Shown one piece after another: positions 48,058 to 57,226 of a stretch of DNA of 64,000 bases. Position numbers and translations under genes: made by a program. The notes beneath the pieces are model-generated. The model was not told the DNA's origin, did not search any database, and saw only the letters and a program-made list of their open reading frames with translations. How positions within the stretch are numbered: the stretch's first letter is position 1; every line of letters begins with the position of its first letter. Location of the stretch: contig NVWA01000083.1 in the NCBI GenBank assembly GCA_002746535.1, positions 1 through 64,000 of the forward strand, written 5' to 3'. The DNA is from Planctomycetota bacterium (lineage in GTDB: Bacteria > Planctomycetota > GCA-2746535).

Positions 48058-48085
48058 TTGATATTAACCGGAGATTTGGTATATT
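48058..48085 (+). promoter_or_regulatory. Sigma-70-type promoter for rpsD
   Basis: TTGATA at 48058-48063 and TATATT at 48080-48085 are separated by 16 bases, close to consensus, 58 bases before the rpsD start. The following leader (UUUCGCGCCC) is G+C-rich compared with its surroundings. rpsD therefore appears to have its own promoter even though it follows proS. Confidence 0.5.
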
Positions 48086-48143
48086 TCGCGCCCTTTAATA
48101 GAAGAAACAAAGAATAAAAACTATCATTTTGGAGTAAAAATTA

Positions 48144-48746
48144 ATGTCGAGAGTGACAAAACCTAAACACAAATTGTGTAGAAGATTAGGTAGTTGTATT
48201 TGGTCTATGGATAAATGCCCATCAGTGAAAAAAGCATATCCTCCAGGGCAGCATGGTTTCACAAGAAGTAAATTGACACCATACGGTACACTATTATTAG
48301 AAAAGCAGCATTTGAAAGCTTTTTATTGGTTGGGTGAAAGACAATTCAGTACTTATTTTAAAGAAGCGAAAAGATTAAAAGGTCGTACAGGTGATAACTT
48401 AATGGCTTTGCTTGAAAAACGAGTTGATAGCGTTTTATATAGATCAGGATTAACATCTACAATATGGCAAGCTAAGCAAGTTACTAGTCATGGTGGTGTT
48501 TTAGTTAATGGAAAAAAAGTAGATAGAAGTGGATTCATTGTGAGAACAGGTGATGTCGTCTCTATCAAGAGCTCATTATTTGCTAAAGATAGTTATAAAG
48601 TAATGATTATAGAAAAAAGTTCAGTTGTACCTTATCTGTCAGTAGATTACAAAAAAGGCGAAGTCTCTTTAGTTTCAAATCCACAAAGAGATGAAATTCC
48701 TTTAACAGTTAATCCTGATTTGATAGTTGAGTTTTACGCAAAATAA
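48144..48746 (+). CDS. rpsD: Small ribosomal subunit protein S4
   Basis: The 200-residue protein organises 16S rRNA assembly. It shows the S4 N-terminal cysteines (LCRRLGSCIWSMDKC), the YPPGQHGFTR motif, and the S4 RNA-binding domain (RVDSVLYRSGLTSTIWQAKQ, GGVLVNGKKVDRSGFIV). The gene stands alone, not in the alpha operon with rpsM, rpsK, rpoA and rplQ, as in several PVC and Bacteroidota lineages it may be either way. GGAG precedes the ATG. Confidence 0.97.
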   Translation: MSRVTKPKHKLCRRLGSCIWSMDKCPSVKKAYPPGQHGFTRSKLTPYGTLLLEKQHLKAFYWLGERQFSTYFKEAKRLKGRTGDNLMALLEKRVDSVLYRSGLTSTIWQAKQVTSHGGVLVNGKKVDRSGFIVRTGDVVSIKSSLFAKDSYKVMIIEKSSVVPYLSVDYKKGEVSLVSNPQRDEIPLTVNPDLIVEFYAK

Positions 48747-48773
48747 TTTTGATTTTATATCAAATTATTTTTG
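48740..48773 (+). terminator. Terminator-like hairpin after rpsD
   Basis: AAATAATTTTGAT and ATCAAATTATTT pair around the rpsD stop with one bulge, followed by T residues; a second hairpin TCAGCGG/CCGCTGA (48776-48802) follows. One or both may end the rpsD transcript. Neither is a classic G+C-rich stem with a long T tail. Confidence 0.45.
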
Positions 48774-48933
48774 ATTCAGCGGTTGCTTTTAGTTTCCGCT
48801 GAAACCTACCATATCAAAAGTTCAAATATATTTGTTTAATTGAAATGACCTTTTGGTATGAGAAGTAATTTTGTTATATGAATTGATCATATAACTTTGG
48901 GCTAAATTAAACAACGGGATAAAATAAAAAATT

Positions 48934-49743
48934 ATGTCAGATTCAGATAACAATCTGGAAAAAACATCTTCTGTTGAATCGCCTGATACAGCAGCAAATT
49001 CCCCTCCCATAATTAATCAAGAAAAAGATATTGTCGTTCGTGCAATTGATGTCGTTAAAGAATACGGCACCGGTGATAATGTTACTCAAGCTTTGAAGGG
49101 TGCAAATCTCAATATATTTCGTGGTGAATATATGTGTATAATGGGACCTTCGGGTTCTGGTAAATCTACTTTATTTAACATGATAGGTGGTCTTGGAACC
49201 CCAACAAGTGGTATGGTATTTATTGACGAAGTTGATGTGGCTCAATTGGATTCCTACGAATTGGCGTGGTTAAGATGTCGAAAAATAGGATATATTTTTC
49301 AATCTTATAATATTTTACCAGTATTGACTGCCATGGAGAATGTTTCATTGCCAATGTTATTTGCTGGTATGAATCCTGACGATGCACGAGAAAAAACTTA
49401 TGAACTTTTAAAAAGAGTTGGTATTGCTCATCGAGCCTTTAATCGACCATATCAACTTTCTGGAGGTCAACAACAACGGGTTGCCATTGCACGCGCGTTG
49501 GCAAATGACCCTGCAATAATTCTTGCTGATGAGCCTACAGCAAATTTGGATTTAAAAACTGGCGAAGAAATCAAAGATATGATGAAGCAGTTGCAAGAAG
49601 AAGATAATGTGACGATTATTTGTGCTACTCACGATATGAAAATGATTGATATATGTAATCGTGTTGTATGGATTGTTGATGGTCAAGTTACAAAAATTGA
49701 AAACAGAGAAGATATTGATGTTGATGTGGGGACTATTGAATAA
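48934..49743 (+). CDS. ABC transporter ATPase, LolD/MacB type
   Basis: The 269-residue ATPase has Walker A GPSGSGKST (about 71-79), Q-loop YIFQSYN, signature LSGGQQQRVAIARALA (about 175), Walker B ILADEP and H-loop ATHDMKM. These features mark the LolD/FtsE/MacB group, which drives FtsX-fold permeases by mechanotransmission. About 30 polar residues precede the domain. Its stop overlaps the next start by one base (TAATG), so it pairs with the 1828-residue permease that follows. It opens the six-gene operon. Confidence 0.93.
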   Translation: MSDSDNNLEKTSSVESPDTAANSPPIINQEKDIVVRAIDVVKEYGTGDNVTQALKGANLNIFRGEYMCIMGPSGSGKSTLFNMIGGLGTPTSGMVFIDEVDVAQLDSYELAWLRCRKIGYIFQSYNILPVLTAMENVSLPMLFAGMNPDDAREKTYELLKRVGIAHRAFNRPYQLSGGQQQRVAIARALANDPAIILADEPTANLDLKTGEEIKDMMKQLQEEDNVTIICATHDMKMIDICNRVVWIVDGQVTKIENREDIDVDVGTIE

Positions 49744-52700
49744 TGAAAAAGTCTAGTCTACAATATTATTTAGTTTTATGTTTGATTTTTATCTCAACAT
49801 TAAATCTAATTGCTCAAGAAAAAGTTAGTTCAGTCTATCCAACACTCAATTGGGGAACTATAGAGGAAGGCAAAGAACTTAAAGCAAGTATTCAGAAAAA
49901 ATTTAAAGGCATGGTTCATCGTTATGTTGGAACAAAAGGTAATCTTGCCATGTCTGCATATTTAGAAAAAGAGTTTGAACGAATTGCGGGCGAAAAATAT
50001 TCTGGATCAGTCATTTATAAACAACCAGTATTTATGCCAGGTGAATTTGAATTGGTATTATCTGATGGCTCTTCGGTTCCTCTATATACATTCGAACCTA
50101 ATTTTGTTGACCTGTCTAATTTCCCTGTAGCAGAATATAAATCGAATTTAATTTATTGTAAAAATGTTAAAACCAAAGATTTCGATTTTAAGGATTTGGA
50201 AGGAGCTATAGCATTACTTAATTACAATACAGGTATTGCATGGCAAAACCTACCACCTTATGGAGTACAAGGGATAATATTTTTAGAAACTGAAGATACT
50301 TATTCATCTCAAACAAATACAAAAGTATCTGGTGCGCCTATCACTATGCCACGTTTTTTGTTGAGAATAAAAGATCAGGAAAAAGTCAAAAAGTTGATGG
50401 GTGATGATTGGAAAAAAGATATCAAGATTAATATTAAGACGAAATCGAAAAATATTTGGTTAAATAAAACTGATTTAAAAAATCATTGGGCCTATATAAA
50501 AGGTAAAGATGATAAGCGGGTCGTAATTATTGGTGCTAACTATGATACAAATGGAGCAGTTCCTTCATTAGCCGTTAATTCATCTGACGACATGAATTTA
50601 GCCATTTTGCTAAAATTACTTGAAGGCTTTTCTGAAAATCAACCAGAAGTGTCCGTACTTATTGTAGCATTTAATAGTTACTATAAAGGTATGGAAGGTC
50701 CTAGTCAATTATTTTGGTATGCTAGCGTACCCGATTCAAGAATAAAAAATGAGATGGACTTTTACAAATCAAAAGAATTACATCATAAAACTGTTAGCAA
50801 ATTTTATTCTGAATACAGTGTCGAAAAAGTTGAAGGAATGCGGGATGGGCATACCGAAATAGGTGGCGTTAATTATACTTGGAAAAAAGCTCTTATTGAT
50901 AAGCTTAGGGGTCTCCAAAATAATGCTTCAGAAAAAATTCTTGCTTTAACATTTTTACAATCAAAAAATAATGATTTAATAAAAGAAATTATTACTGATA
51001 TAGATGGTTTGAAAGACATTTCAGAATTAGAAAAAAAGCAATTGGGTATTTTAAAATCTGGCAAACAGCTGTTGGATTCAAAGGATATTTTACAACATTC
51101 TCAAGAGGTGATATTTGAATTAGACTTTCACATAGAAAAATTACATAAAACTTTATTAGAAGATGTAGAAGCGTTAAGGCTTTTAAATAGATCTTTTGAT
51201 GTTGAAAAGAATCAAGGTCTGATAGTTAAATCTGAGTTGATTATATCACAGCATTTTAAAGATTTTAATAATTTATTAACAAAACGAATTGAACAGGTCA
51301 AAAATATAAATTCAAGATCTGAAGACACAAAAATATCTCAAATTGATGATTTGCAAAATAAGATGATTTTCTATAAAGGAAACTTTTGGCAAAACTACTT
51401 TGATTTAAGTGCTTATCAACAAAATAAGAATGATAGTATAAAAATTCAAAAATTATTTAACGGTGATTTTGCAGAACAACTTTTTATTAGAGAGAAGCAA
51501 GGTGAAGATAGAAAGCTTATTGAGCCTCAATATTTAACATTATTAAAGTCATACTTTGATGAAATTGCTCAAAAAAGTGGATCATATAGTGATGCCGCAG
51601 CAGAAGAAATTAAATTGATTGATAATAATGACAAATTGAGGTCATTGGTCTTTAATAAAACAGGTTCGAACAATAGTGAAGTTCAATCCCCAAAAAGTAT
51701 CTTATTTTTAGATTTATCACTAACGTACGGAAATGATAAATTTGGATTTTTTAGTGATCTCAGTTTAGGAATGAGTCGTCTGCCGGGACAATTTTGGGGC
51801 AGAACTAGTAACGGTGAGTTTGTTGAAGCTTTAGCTTTTATAAAAAATTCCTTCGTCTTGGCTGATAACATGAATTTAGGACTGGATGAAAAAAATAAAA
51901 AGAAAAAATGTGTAGCGAATACATTTTATACAAATGATATCAATAGGTTTATCTTAAGAAATTGTACATCAGCAATGTCTTATGCCCAAACAAGCGGTAT
52001 ACCTAGCGTAACTTTAATTACTACCGATGATTTGTCGACGTTAAGTAATACTACTTTTAATAATTTTGATAGAGTTGACCCTCAAAGTGCTATAAATTTA
52101 AGTCACTATATTGAAAAATTCATACCAATGTTAATCAATGATTCTTCTTTTATAAAAAACTCACTTAAAACATATAGGTCATCTTATAGTAGTTATATTA
52201 TAAATATGGTGCAGCAAGATAATTTGGCTATTTCTGTACCTGAAACACCTGTCAAAAATGTGCTTTTAACTTTTGGTGGAGAACTTACAAACCCATTGGC
52301 GGGTAAAACTTCAAAGTTAGTTTCTGTTGACGGATTTTTTAAATACAAATTATTGATGAGTAATGATTTGGGTACAGTTGATATCCGTCATGTTCGCCGA
52401 AAGGGAACTTATGGTGTTCAAGCATTCCAATACGATAAAGACTATAATGAAATAGTAAATGTTATGGATATGTTAAAAGGTGCAAAGACTTTCAAAATTG
52501 AATTTAATAAAATTGATGAAGAATTTAGAACTTATAGCATGCCTTTATTTAGATGTGAAAAAATTGATATCTATGGTCGATTTGATTTTGCCAAAATGGA
52601 AACCTATTCTAAAGTAAAAATTCTTGATGGAATTCAAAATAGTGCCCCTGACAATATTGCGGTTAGTGGATTGCCTTTAGTTGGTGGATATGACTGGGTC

Positions 52701-55229
52701 AGAGCTCCTAGAGTTCATGGTGCATTTAGTGTATTTAAAAAGGCTGATTACACTATAAAATTAATTTTGAATGACAAGTTGATGATATTTAGTGAAAGTT
52801 TTAAGAATAAGAAATCTGCCCAAGGACTAGGTTATTCTCGTTTTAACCTAGATAGGCATGCGATTCATTGGGAAAGTTTTAAGGACGTACACAGCTTGAA
52901 TTCTTATAGAGTTAATTTATTGGAATCAAAAGGTGTGAAAGATATTTTAGTGAGTCATTTGCATAATAAATCAACTGAATATTTAGAAAAAGCAAAAGTT
53001 GATTTGAAAAATAAAAATTATACTTCGTTTAATAAAAATTTATATTCTGGATTCGGGATGGCATACTCAGCTTACCCTAAAATATTAAAAGTAATGAATG
53101 ATATGATTAAAGCAGTTGTCTTTTATTTAGCATTGGTTTTACCTTTTTCATTTTTTATTCAACGATTATGTTTTCCTGTAACGAAAGTTGCTCATCAGTT
53201 GGCTCTTAATGTTTTAATATTTTTCGCTGTATTTATGATTTTTCGATATGTTCATCCTGCATTTGAATTAACTGATTCTCCTTTGGTAGTCTTAATAGCT
53301 TTTGTTCAAATTGTTTTAGCCGTATTTGTGTTTAACGTGTTGTACAACAAATTTGATTCTAGAATTAAAGAACTTCAAGGACGTTCTTCAGGAGGTGAGT
53401 CTGCCGGTGCAAATGTGATGACACAAGCCTTGGTAATTGGTGTTAATAATATGCGTAAAAGAAAAGTGCGAACATTTCTTACATGTGTGACAATTATTCT
53501 TGTTACTTTCACCATGCTGTCGTTTACTAGTTTATCCTCAACCATTGATCCTACTATGCATCGAACTGAAACTAAGCCGTCTTATACTGGTTTGATGTAT
53601 TCTAAAAATGGTTGGAGTAATATATCGTATGATGCCTTTTTGTTGGCTTTTCCTGAACATACTTCTAGTGTAAAGCGTTCTTGGGCTCATAGAATAGGTT
53701 TAGGTGGTGTTGTAGCACCCCATGTAATTTCTTTTCTTTCGAATAAACCTGATTTAGAAATAGAAAAACTATTAGGATTAGAATTAGCTGAGGATGGCTT
53801 TATAGCCAAAATCCCAATAGTGGCTGGCAGATATTTTAGTAGTGATGATGCTAAAGAAATAATTTTATCTGAAAAATTAGCTAGGGATGTACTTAAAATA
53901 GACATAGCAAATTTTAAGGAAGAAACAGTTATCATGCTGAGCGAGAAATACCAACTTGTAGGTTTATTCAATTCTACTAAAATGAATGAAATGAAAGATT
54001 TGAGAGGCGTTTCTATTTTACCTCAAATTAATATAGGTAGTAAACCTACTGCGGAACAATTAGAAGAATTAAATAGCGAAGAAGAAGAATCAAATGATAG
54101 TTACCGCCCACTCAATGATAAACTTTTAGCAATTTTACCATATAAGAGGGTCGTTAGATTAGGTGGAGGAACAGTTAGCATTTCACTGAAATTTGAGAAT
54201 CCAAATAAGTTATGGGATGCAGTTAAGGAGTTCACCTCTTATTCCTCTGAGAATTTATATATTGGTTCAACAACGAACTTTAAAAAACATGAAGAAGCAC
54301 CACCAACTAAAGCGGGTAGCTTTTTTATAGGTACTGGTTTTTCAACAGCAATCGGTGGTTTAACAGATTTGATAATTCCATTGATAATTTCAGCAACAAT
54401 AATTATGAATACAATGCTTGGTACAGTATATGAACGAAAAAAAGAAATTGAAATCTATACAGCAGTTGGATTAAATCCTACTCAAATAGGTTTATTTTTT
54501 ATCGCAGAATCATTGGTGTATGGAATTATTGGTTCCGTTGCTGGTTATTTGGTTGGTCAAGGTGTGAGTAAAGTAATTGATAAGTACCAGTTATTGGATA
54601 TTGCGCTTAATTTTTCATCTTTGATTGTTGTTTTTGTAATGTTTTTTACAATCTTAATTGTGGTGCTTTCTACTATCTATCCAGCATTTACTGCGGTAAA
54701 AGCAGCACAACCTTCAGGGGAATCAATGGCGAAAGCTGAGTTATCAGCTAAAGATGATAGGATGGAAGTTCTTTATCCATTCTCATTTACTGGTGCAAAA
54801 AGGTATGCCATAAATGCTTATATACGTGAATATATTTTAAAATTTTCGGATGCTTCTACCGGAAGTTTTATGAGCAGAGCATTAGATGTTTCAACCGAAG
54901 AATATTATGATGCGGCAACAGATTTCACAACTACAACAGCTTTAATTCAGAGATTTAATTTAGCATTAACCCCTTATGATTTAGGTGTCACTGAAAATAT
55001 TGAAGTCATAACATTCTTTCATTCAAAAGTTAAAGCTTATATGTTAAAAATTGTAATGCACAGAGAATCAGGTACAGATAGCAATTGGCTTAGAACAAAT
55101 GCGCCATTCTCAACTGAAATAAGAAAACTTATGTTAAAGTGGAGAATTGAACCCCTTACTGTTCAAGATCAATTTCAAATATCTGGTGAACAATTATTTG
55201 AAACTAAAAATGAAGAAGTTTCCGTTTAA
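49743..55229 (+). CDS. Giant FtsX-type permease with N-terminal M28-like (pseudo)peptidase domain
   Basis: At 1828 residues this is much larger than MacB or LolCE (400-650). Parts in order: signal peptide (1-24), M28/PA-like domain (about 30-330), long coiled region (380-620), a second M28-like stretch with FLDLSLTYGNDKFGF, beta domains to 1110, three membrane helices (1120-1205), then an FtsX module with helices near 1239, 1542, 1580 and 1627 and YERKKEIEIYTAVGLNPTQIG, and a soluble tail. Against canonical M28, the His-x-Asp is GANYDT (about 262), SDD (about 280) is kept, and the catalytic Glu-Glu is replaced by NSYYKG (about 310). It is therefore probably not an active peptidase. Confidence 0.82.
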   Translation: MKKSSLQYYLVLCLIFISTLNLIAQEKVSSVYPTLNWGTIEEGKELKASIQKKFKGMVHRYVGTKGNLAMSAYLEKEFERIAGEKYSGSVIYKQPVFMPGEFELVLSDGSSVPLYTFEPNFVDLSNFPVAEYKSNLIYCKNVKTKDFDFKDLEGAIALLNYNTGIAWQNLPPYGVQGIIFLETEDTYSSQTNTKVSGAPITMPRFLLRIKDQEKVKKLMGDDWKKDIKINIKTKSKNIWLNKTDLKNHWAYIKGKDDKRVVIIGANYDTNGAVPSLAVNSSDDMNLAILLKLLEGFSENQPEVSVLIVAFNSYYKGMEGPSQLFWYASVPDSRIKNEMDFYKSKELHHKTVSKFYSEYSVEKVEGMRDGHTEIGGVNYTWKKALIDKLRGLQNNASEKILALTFLQSKNNDLIKEIITDIDGLKDISELEKKQLGILKSGKQLLDSKDILQHSQEVIFELDFHIEKLHKTLLEDVEALRLLNRSFDVEKNQGLIVKSELIISQHFKDFNNLLTKRIEQVKNINSRSEDTKISQIDDLQNKMIFYKGNFWQNYFDLSAYQQNKNDSIKIQKLFNGDFAEQLFIREKQGEDRKLIEPQYLTLLKSYFDEIAQKSGSYSDAAAEEIKLIDNNDKLRSLVFNKTGSNNSEVQSPKSILFLDLSLTYGNDKFGFFSDLSLGMSRLPGQFWGRTSNGEFVEALAFIKNSFVLADNMNLGLDEKNKKKKCVANTFYTNDINRFILRNCTSAMSYAQTSGIPSVTLITTDDLSTLSNTTFNNFDRVDPQSAINLSHYIEKFIPMLINDSSFIKNSLKTYRSSYSSYIINMVQQDNLAISVPETPVKNVLLTFGGELTNPLAGKTSKLVSVDGFFKYKLLMSNDLGTVDIRHVRRKGTYGVQAFQYDKDYNEIVNVMDMLKGAKTFKIEFNKIDEEFRTYSMPLFRCEKIDIYGRFDFAKMETYSKVKILDGIQNSAPDNIAVSGLPLVGGYDWVRAPRVHGAFSVFKKADYTIKLILNDKLMIFSESFKNKKSAQGLGYSRFNLDRHAIHWESFKDVHSLNSYRVNLLESKGVKDILVSHLHNKSTEYLEKAKVDLKNKNYTSFNKNLYSGFGMAYSAYPKILKVMNDMIKAVVFYLALVLPFSFFIQRLCFPVTKVAHQLALNVLIFFAVFMIFRYVHPAFELTDSPLVVLIAFVQIVLAVFVFNVLYNKFDSRIKELQGRSSGGESAGANVMTQALVIGVNNMRKRKVRTFLTCVTIILVTFTMLSFTSLSSTIDPTMHRTETKPSYTGLMYSKNGWSNISYDAFLLAFPEHTSSVKRSWAHRIGLGGVVAPHVISFLSNKPDLEIEKLLGLELAEDGFIAKIPIVAGRYFSSDDAKEIILSEKLARDVLKIDIANFKEETVIMLSEKYQLVGLFNSTKMNEMKDLRGVSILPQINIGSKPTAEQLEELNSEEEESNDSYRPLNDKLLAILPYKRVVRLGGGTVSISLKFENPNKLWDAVKEFTSYSSENLYIGSTTNFKKHEEAPPTKAGSFFIGTGFSTAIGGLTDLIIPLIISATIIMNTMLGTVYERKKEIEIYTAVGLNPTQIGLFFIAESLVYGIIGSVAGYLVGQGVSKVIDKYQLLDIALNFSSLIVVFVMFFTILIVVLSTIYPAFTAVKAAQPSGESMAKAELSAKDDRMEVLYPFSFTGAKRYAINAYIREYILKFSDASTGSFMSRALDVSTEEYYDAATDFTTTTALIQRFNLALTPYDLGVTENIEVITFFHSKVKAYMLKIVMHRESGTDSNWLRTNAPFSTEIRKLMLKWRIEPLTVQDQFQISGEQLFETKNEEVSV

Positions 55230-55246
55230 AAGAGAAGATAACTTAA

Positions 55247-57211
55247 ATGAGTAAAGAAGACAAAGAGCTAGCCATTTATCGTGACCTGATGAAGGTTCCA
55301 GATAAGTTTGAAGATGGATTTGGTGGTAAAACAATAGTTGGAGCTTTATTCTTGGGGCTATTTATGATGCCCGGGTCTTTATATTTACAATTGGTCGTTG
55401 GCGAGGGTATGGGCCCGGCAGCAAGATGGGTGACAATTATCCTATTTGCTGAAATTGCTCGTCGCTCATTACAAGAATTACGTCAACAGGAAATATATAT
55501 TTTATATTACATGACAGGATTAAGTATTGCGTCTCCATTTTTTGGTTTATTATGGAATCAATATTTGGTGCAATCAGATCCAGCAATTGCCATGGGTGTT
55601 GCACAAGAAATACCTGCGTGGGTCGCACCTTCTGCTAAGCAAATGGAAGAAGCCGGCCGAACCTTTTTTCACCCAATATGGTATGCTCCTATCGCATTAA
55701 TGGTGACAACAATGGTTATTCACCGAATAGATCATTTTGGATTAGGATATTTTTTATATAGATTAACTTCAGATGTAGAAGAATTACCTTTTCCCATGGC
55801 ACCCGTAGCCGCCCAGGGTTGTATTGCACTTACAGAAAGTAAAGATCCTGCCGATCAGTGGCGTTGGACTTGTTTTACAACAGGGGCAATGTTAGGTGGA
55901 GGTTTTGGATTAATTTATGTTGGTTTACCAGCGATATCATCGATTCTATTATCACAAGAGATATCATTGTTGCCGATACCATTTAAAGATTTCACGACAT
56001 CTACTGAAAATATTTTCCCAGCTACAGCGATTAACTTATCTTGTGATTTAACACTAGTTGTTCTTGGAATGGTATTACCATTTTGGGCAGTTATTGGAGG
56101 TGTGGTTGGATTTTTAATAACACTTGCTTTGAATCCGGCTTTATTGAATGCTGGGATTCTTCACACGTGGCGTCCTGGAATGGGTGTTGTCGATACAATG
56201 TTCAGTAATAATATAGACTTTTATTTAAGTTTTGGGATAGGAGTAACTTTATCCATTGCAGCCGTTAGTTTTGGTGCAATGTTAAAACCATTAATGAGAA
56301 GAGGTAAGCCTAGCGCTCAAGGTGGTTTTAAAGCTGGATTTAAAAAATTGCTTACCAATAATACGATGCGTGGTGATATTTCAATTTGGATTTCATTATG
56401 TATTTATTTTGGTGCGACGGCCTCTTATATATTAATATGTATATATTTAATTGAAGGTTTTCCTTGGTTCTTCTTTTTAGCTTATGCTTTTATTTATACG
56501 CCATTAATTTCATATGCCAATGCCAAACTCGAAGGGCTAGCTGGGCAAACTGTTTCCATACCATTGATTCGTGAAGCGAGTTTTATTATGTCGGGATATA
56601 AGGGAGTTGCAATATGGTTTGCTCCTATTCCTTTATATGAATATGGTAGAGTTACCATGGAATTTAGAGTTGTTGAATTGACAGGTACTAAGTTATCGAG
56701 TGTAATCAAAACAGAATTGGTTGTATTGCCAATTGTGATCACTTCCTTTATTGTATTTTCTCATTTTATTTGGCAAATGGCTCCAGTTCCATCCGATTCA
56801 TTTAAATTTACAAAAGAATTATGGCCATTATATGCCAAGAATATGAGTTTGACTTATAGTTCAACATTAGAAGGTTCGTCACCATTTTTAGAAGCTTTAA
56901 AAGGGGCCTATATTGCTTATGGCTTTTTTGGTGGCGTAGGACTGTTTATTCTTCTAACCGTTTTGGGATTACCGACGCTATTAGTTTATGGTGTTGTTAG
57001 AGGGCTTGGGCAAGGAACTCCACATGCAGTTGTGCCAGAACTTATTGGTGCATTGGCTGGTCGATATTATTTTCATAAGAAATTTGGAGATAAATGGCGG
57101 AAATATACTCCTGTATTGCTGGCTGGCTTTTCCTGTGGTATAGGTTTGATTGGAATGGGCGCAATAGGCTTTAAGCTGTTGAGTAGTGCCATCTCCGCAT
57201 TGCCATTTTAA
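55247..57211 (+). CDS. OPT-like multi-spanning transporter
   Basis: The 654-residue membrane protein has about 12-14 helices. GGKTIVGALFLGLFMMPGSL and GEGMGPAARWVTIILFAEIARRS (residues 26-74) match planctomycete proteins labelled peptide transporter in the oligopeptide-transporter (OPT) superfamily; later segments include LPFPMAPVAAQGCIALTE and SNAKLEGLAGQTVSIPLI-type loops. Substrate unknown; peptides or metal chelates are the OPT norm. It follows the giant permease by 17 bases and is 15 bases before the next transporter. Confidence 0.75.
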   Translation: MSKEDKELAIYRDLMKVPDKFEDGFGGKTIVGALFLGLFMMPGSLYLQLVVGEGMGPAARWVTIILFAEIARRSLQELRQQEIYILYYMTGLSIASPFFGLLWNQYLVQSDPAIAMGVAQEIPAWVAPSAKQMEEAGRTFFHPIWYAPIALMVTTMVIHRIDHFGLGYFLYRLTSDVEELPFPMAPVAAQGCIALTESKDPADQWRWTCFTTGAMLGGGFGLIYVGLPAISSILLSQEISLLPIPFKDFTTSTENIFPATAINLSCDLTLVVLGMVLPFWAVIGGVVGFLITLALNPALLNAGILHTWRPGMGVVDTMFSNNIDFYLSFGIGVTLSIAAVSFGAMLKPLMRRGKPSAQGGFKAGFKKLLTNNTMRGDISIWISLCIYFGATASYILICIYLIEGFPWFFFLAYAFIYTPLISYANAKLEGLAGQTVSIPLIREASFIMSGYKGVAIWFAPIPLYEYGRVTMEFRVVELTGTKLSSVIKTELVVLPIVITSFIVFSHFIWQMAPVPSDSFKFTKELWPLYAKNMSLTYSSTLEGSSPFLEALKGAYIAYGFFGGVGLFILLTVLGLPTLLVYGVVRGLGQGTPHAVVPELIGALAGRYYFHKKFGDKWRKYTPVLLAGFSCGIGLIGMGAIGFKLLSSAISALPF

Positions 57212-57226
57212 ATTAAGGTTTAATTA

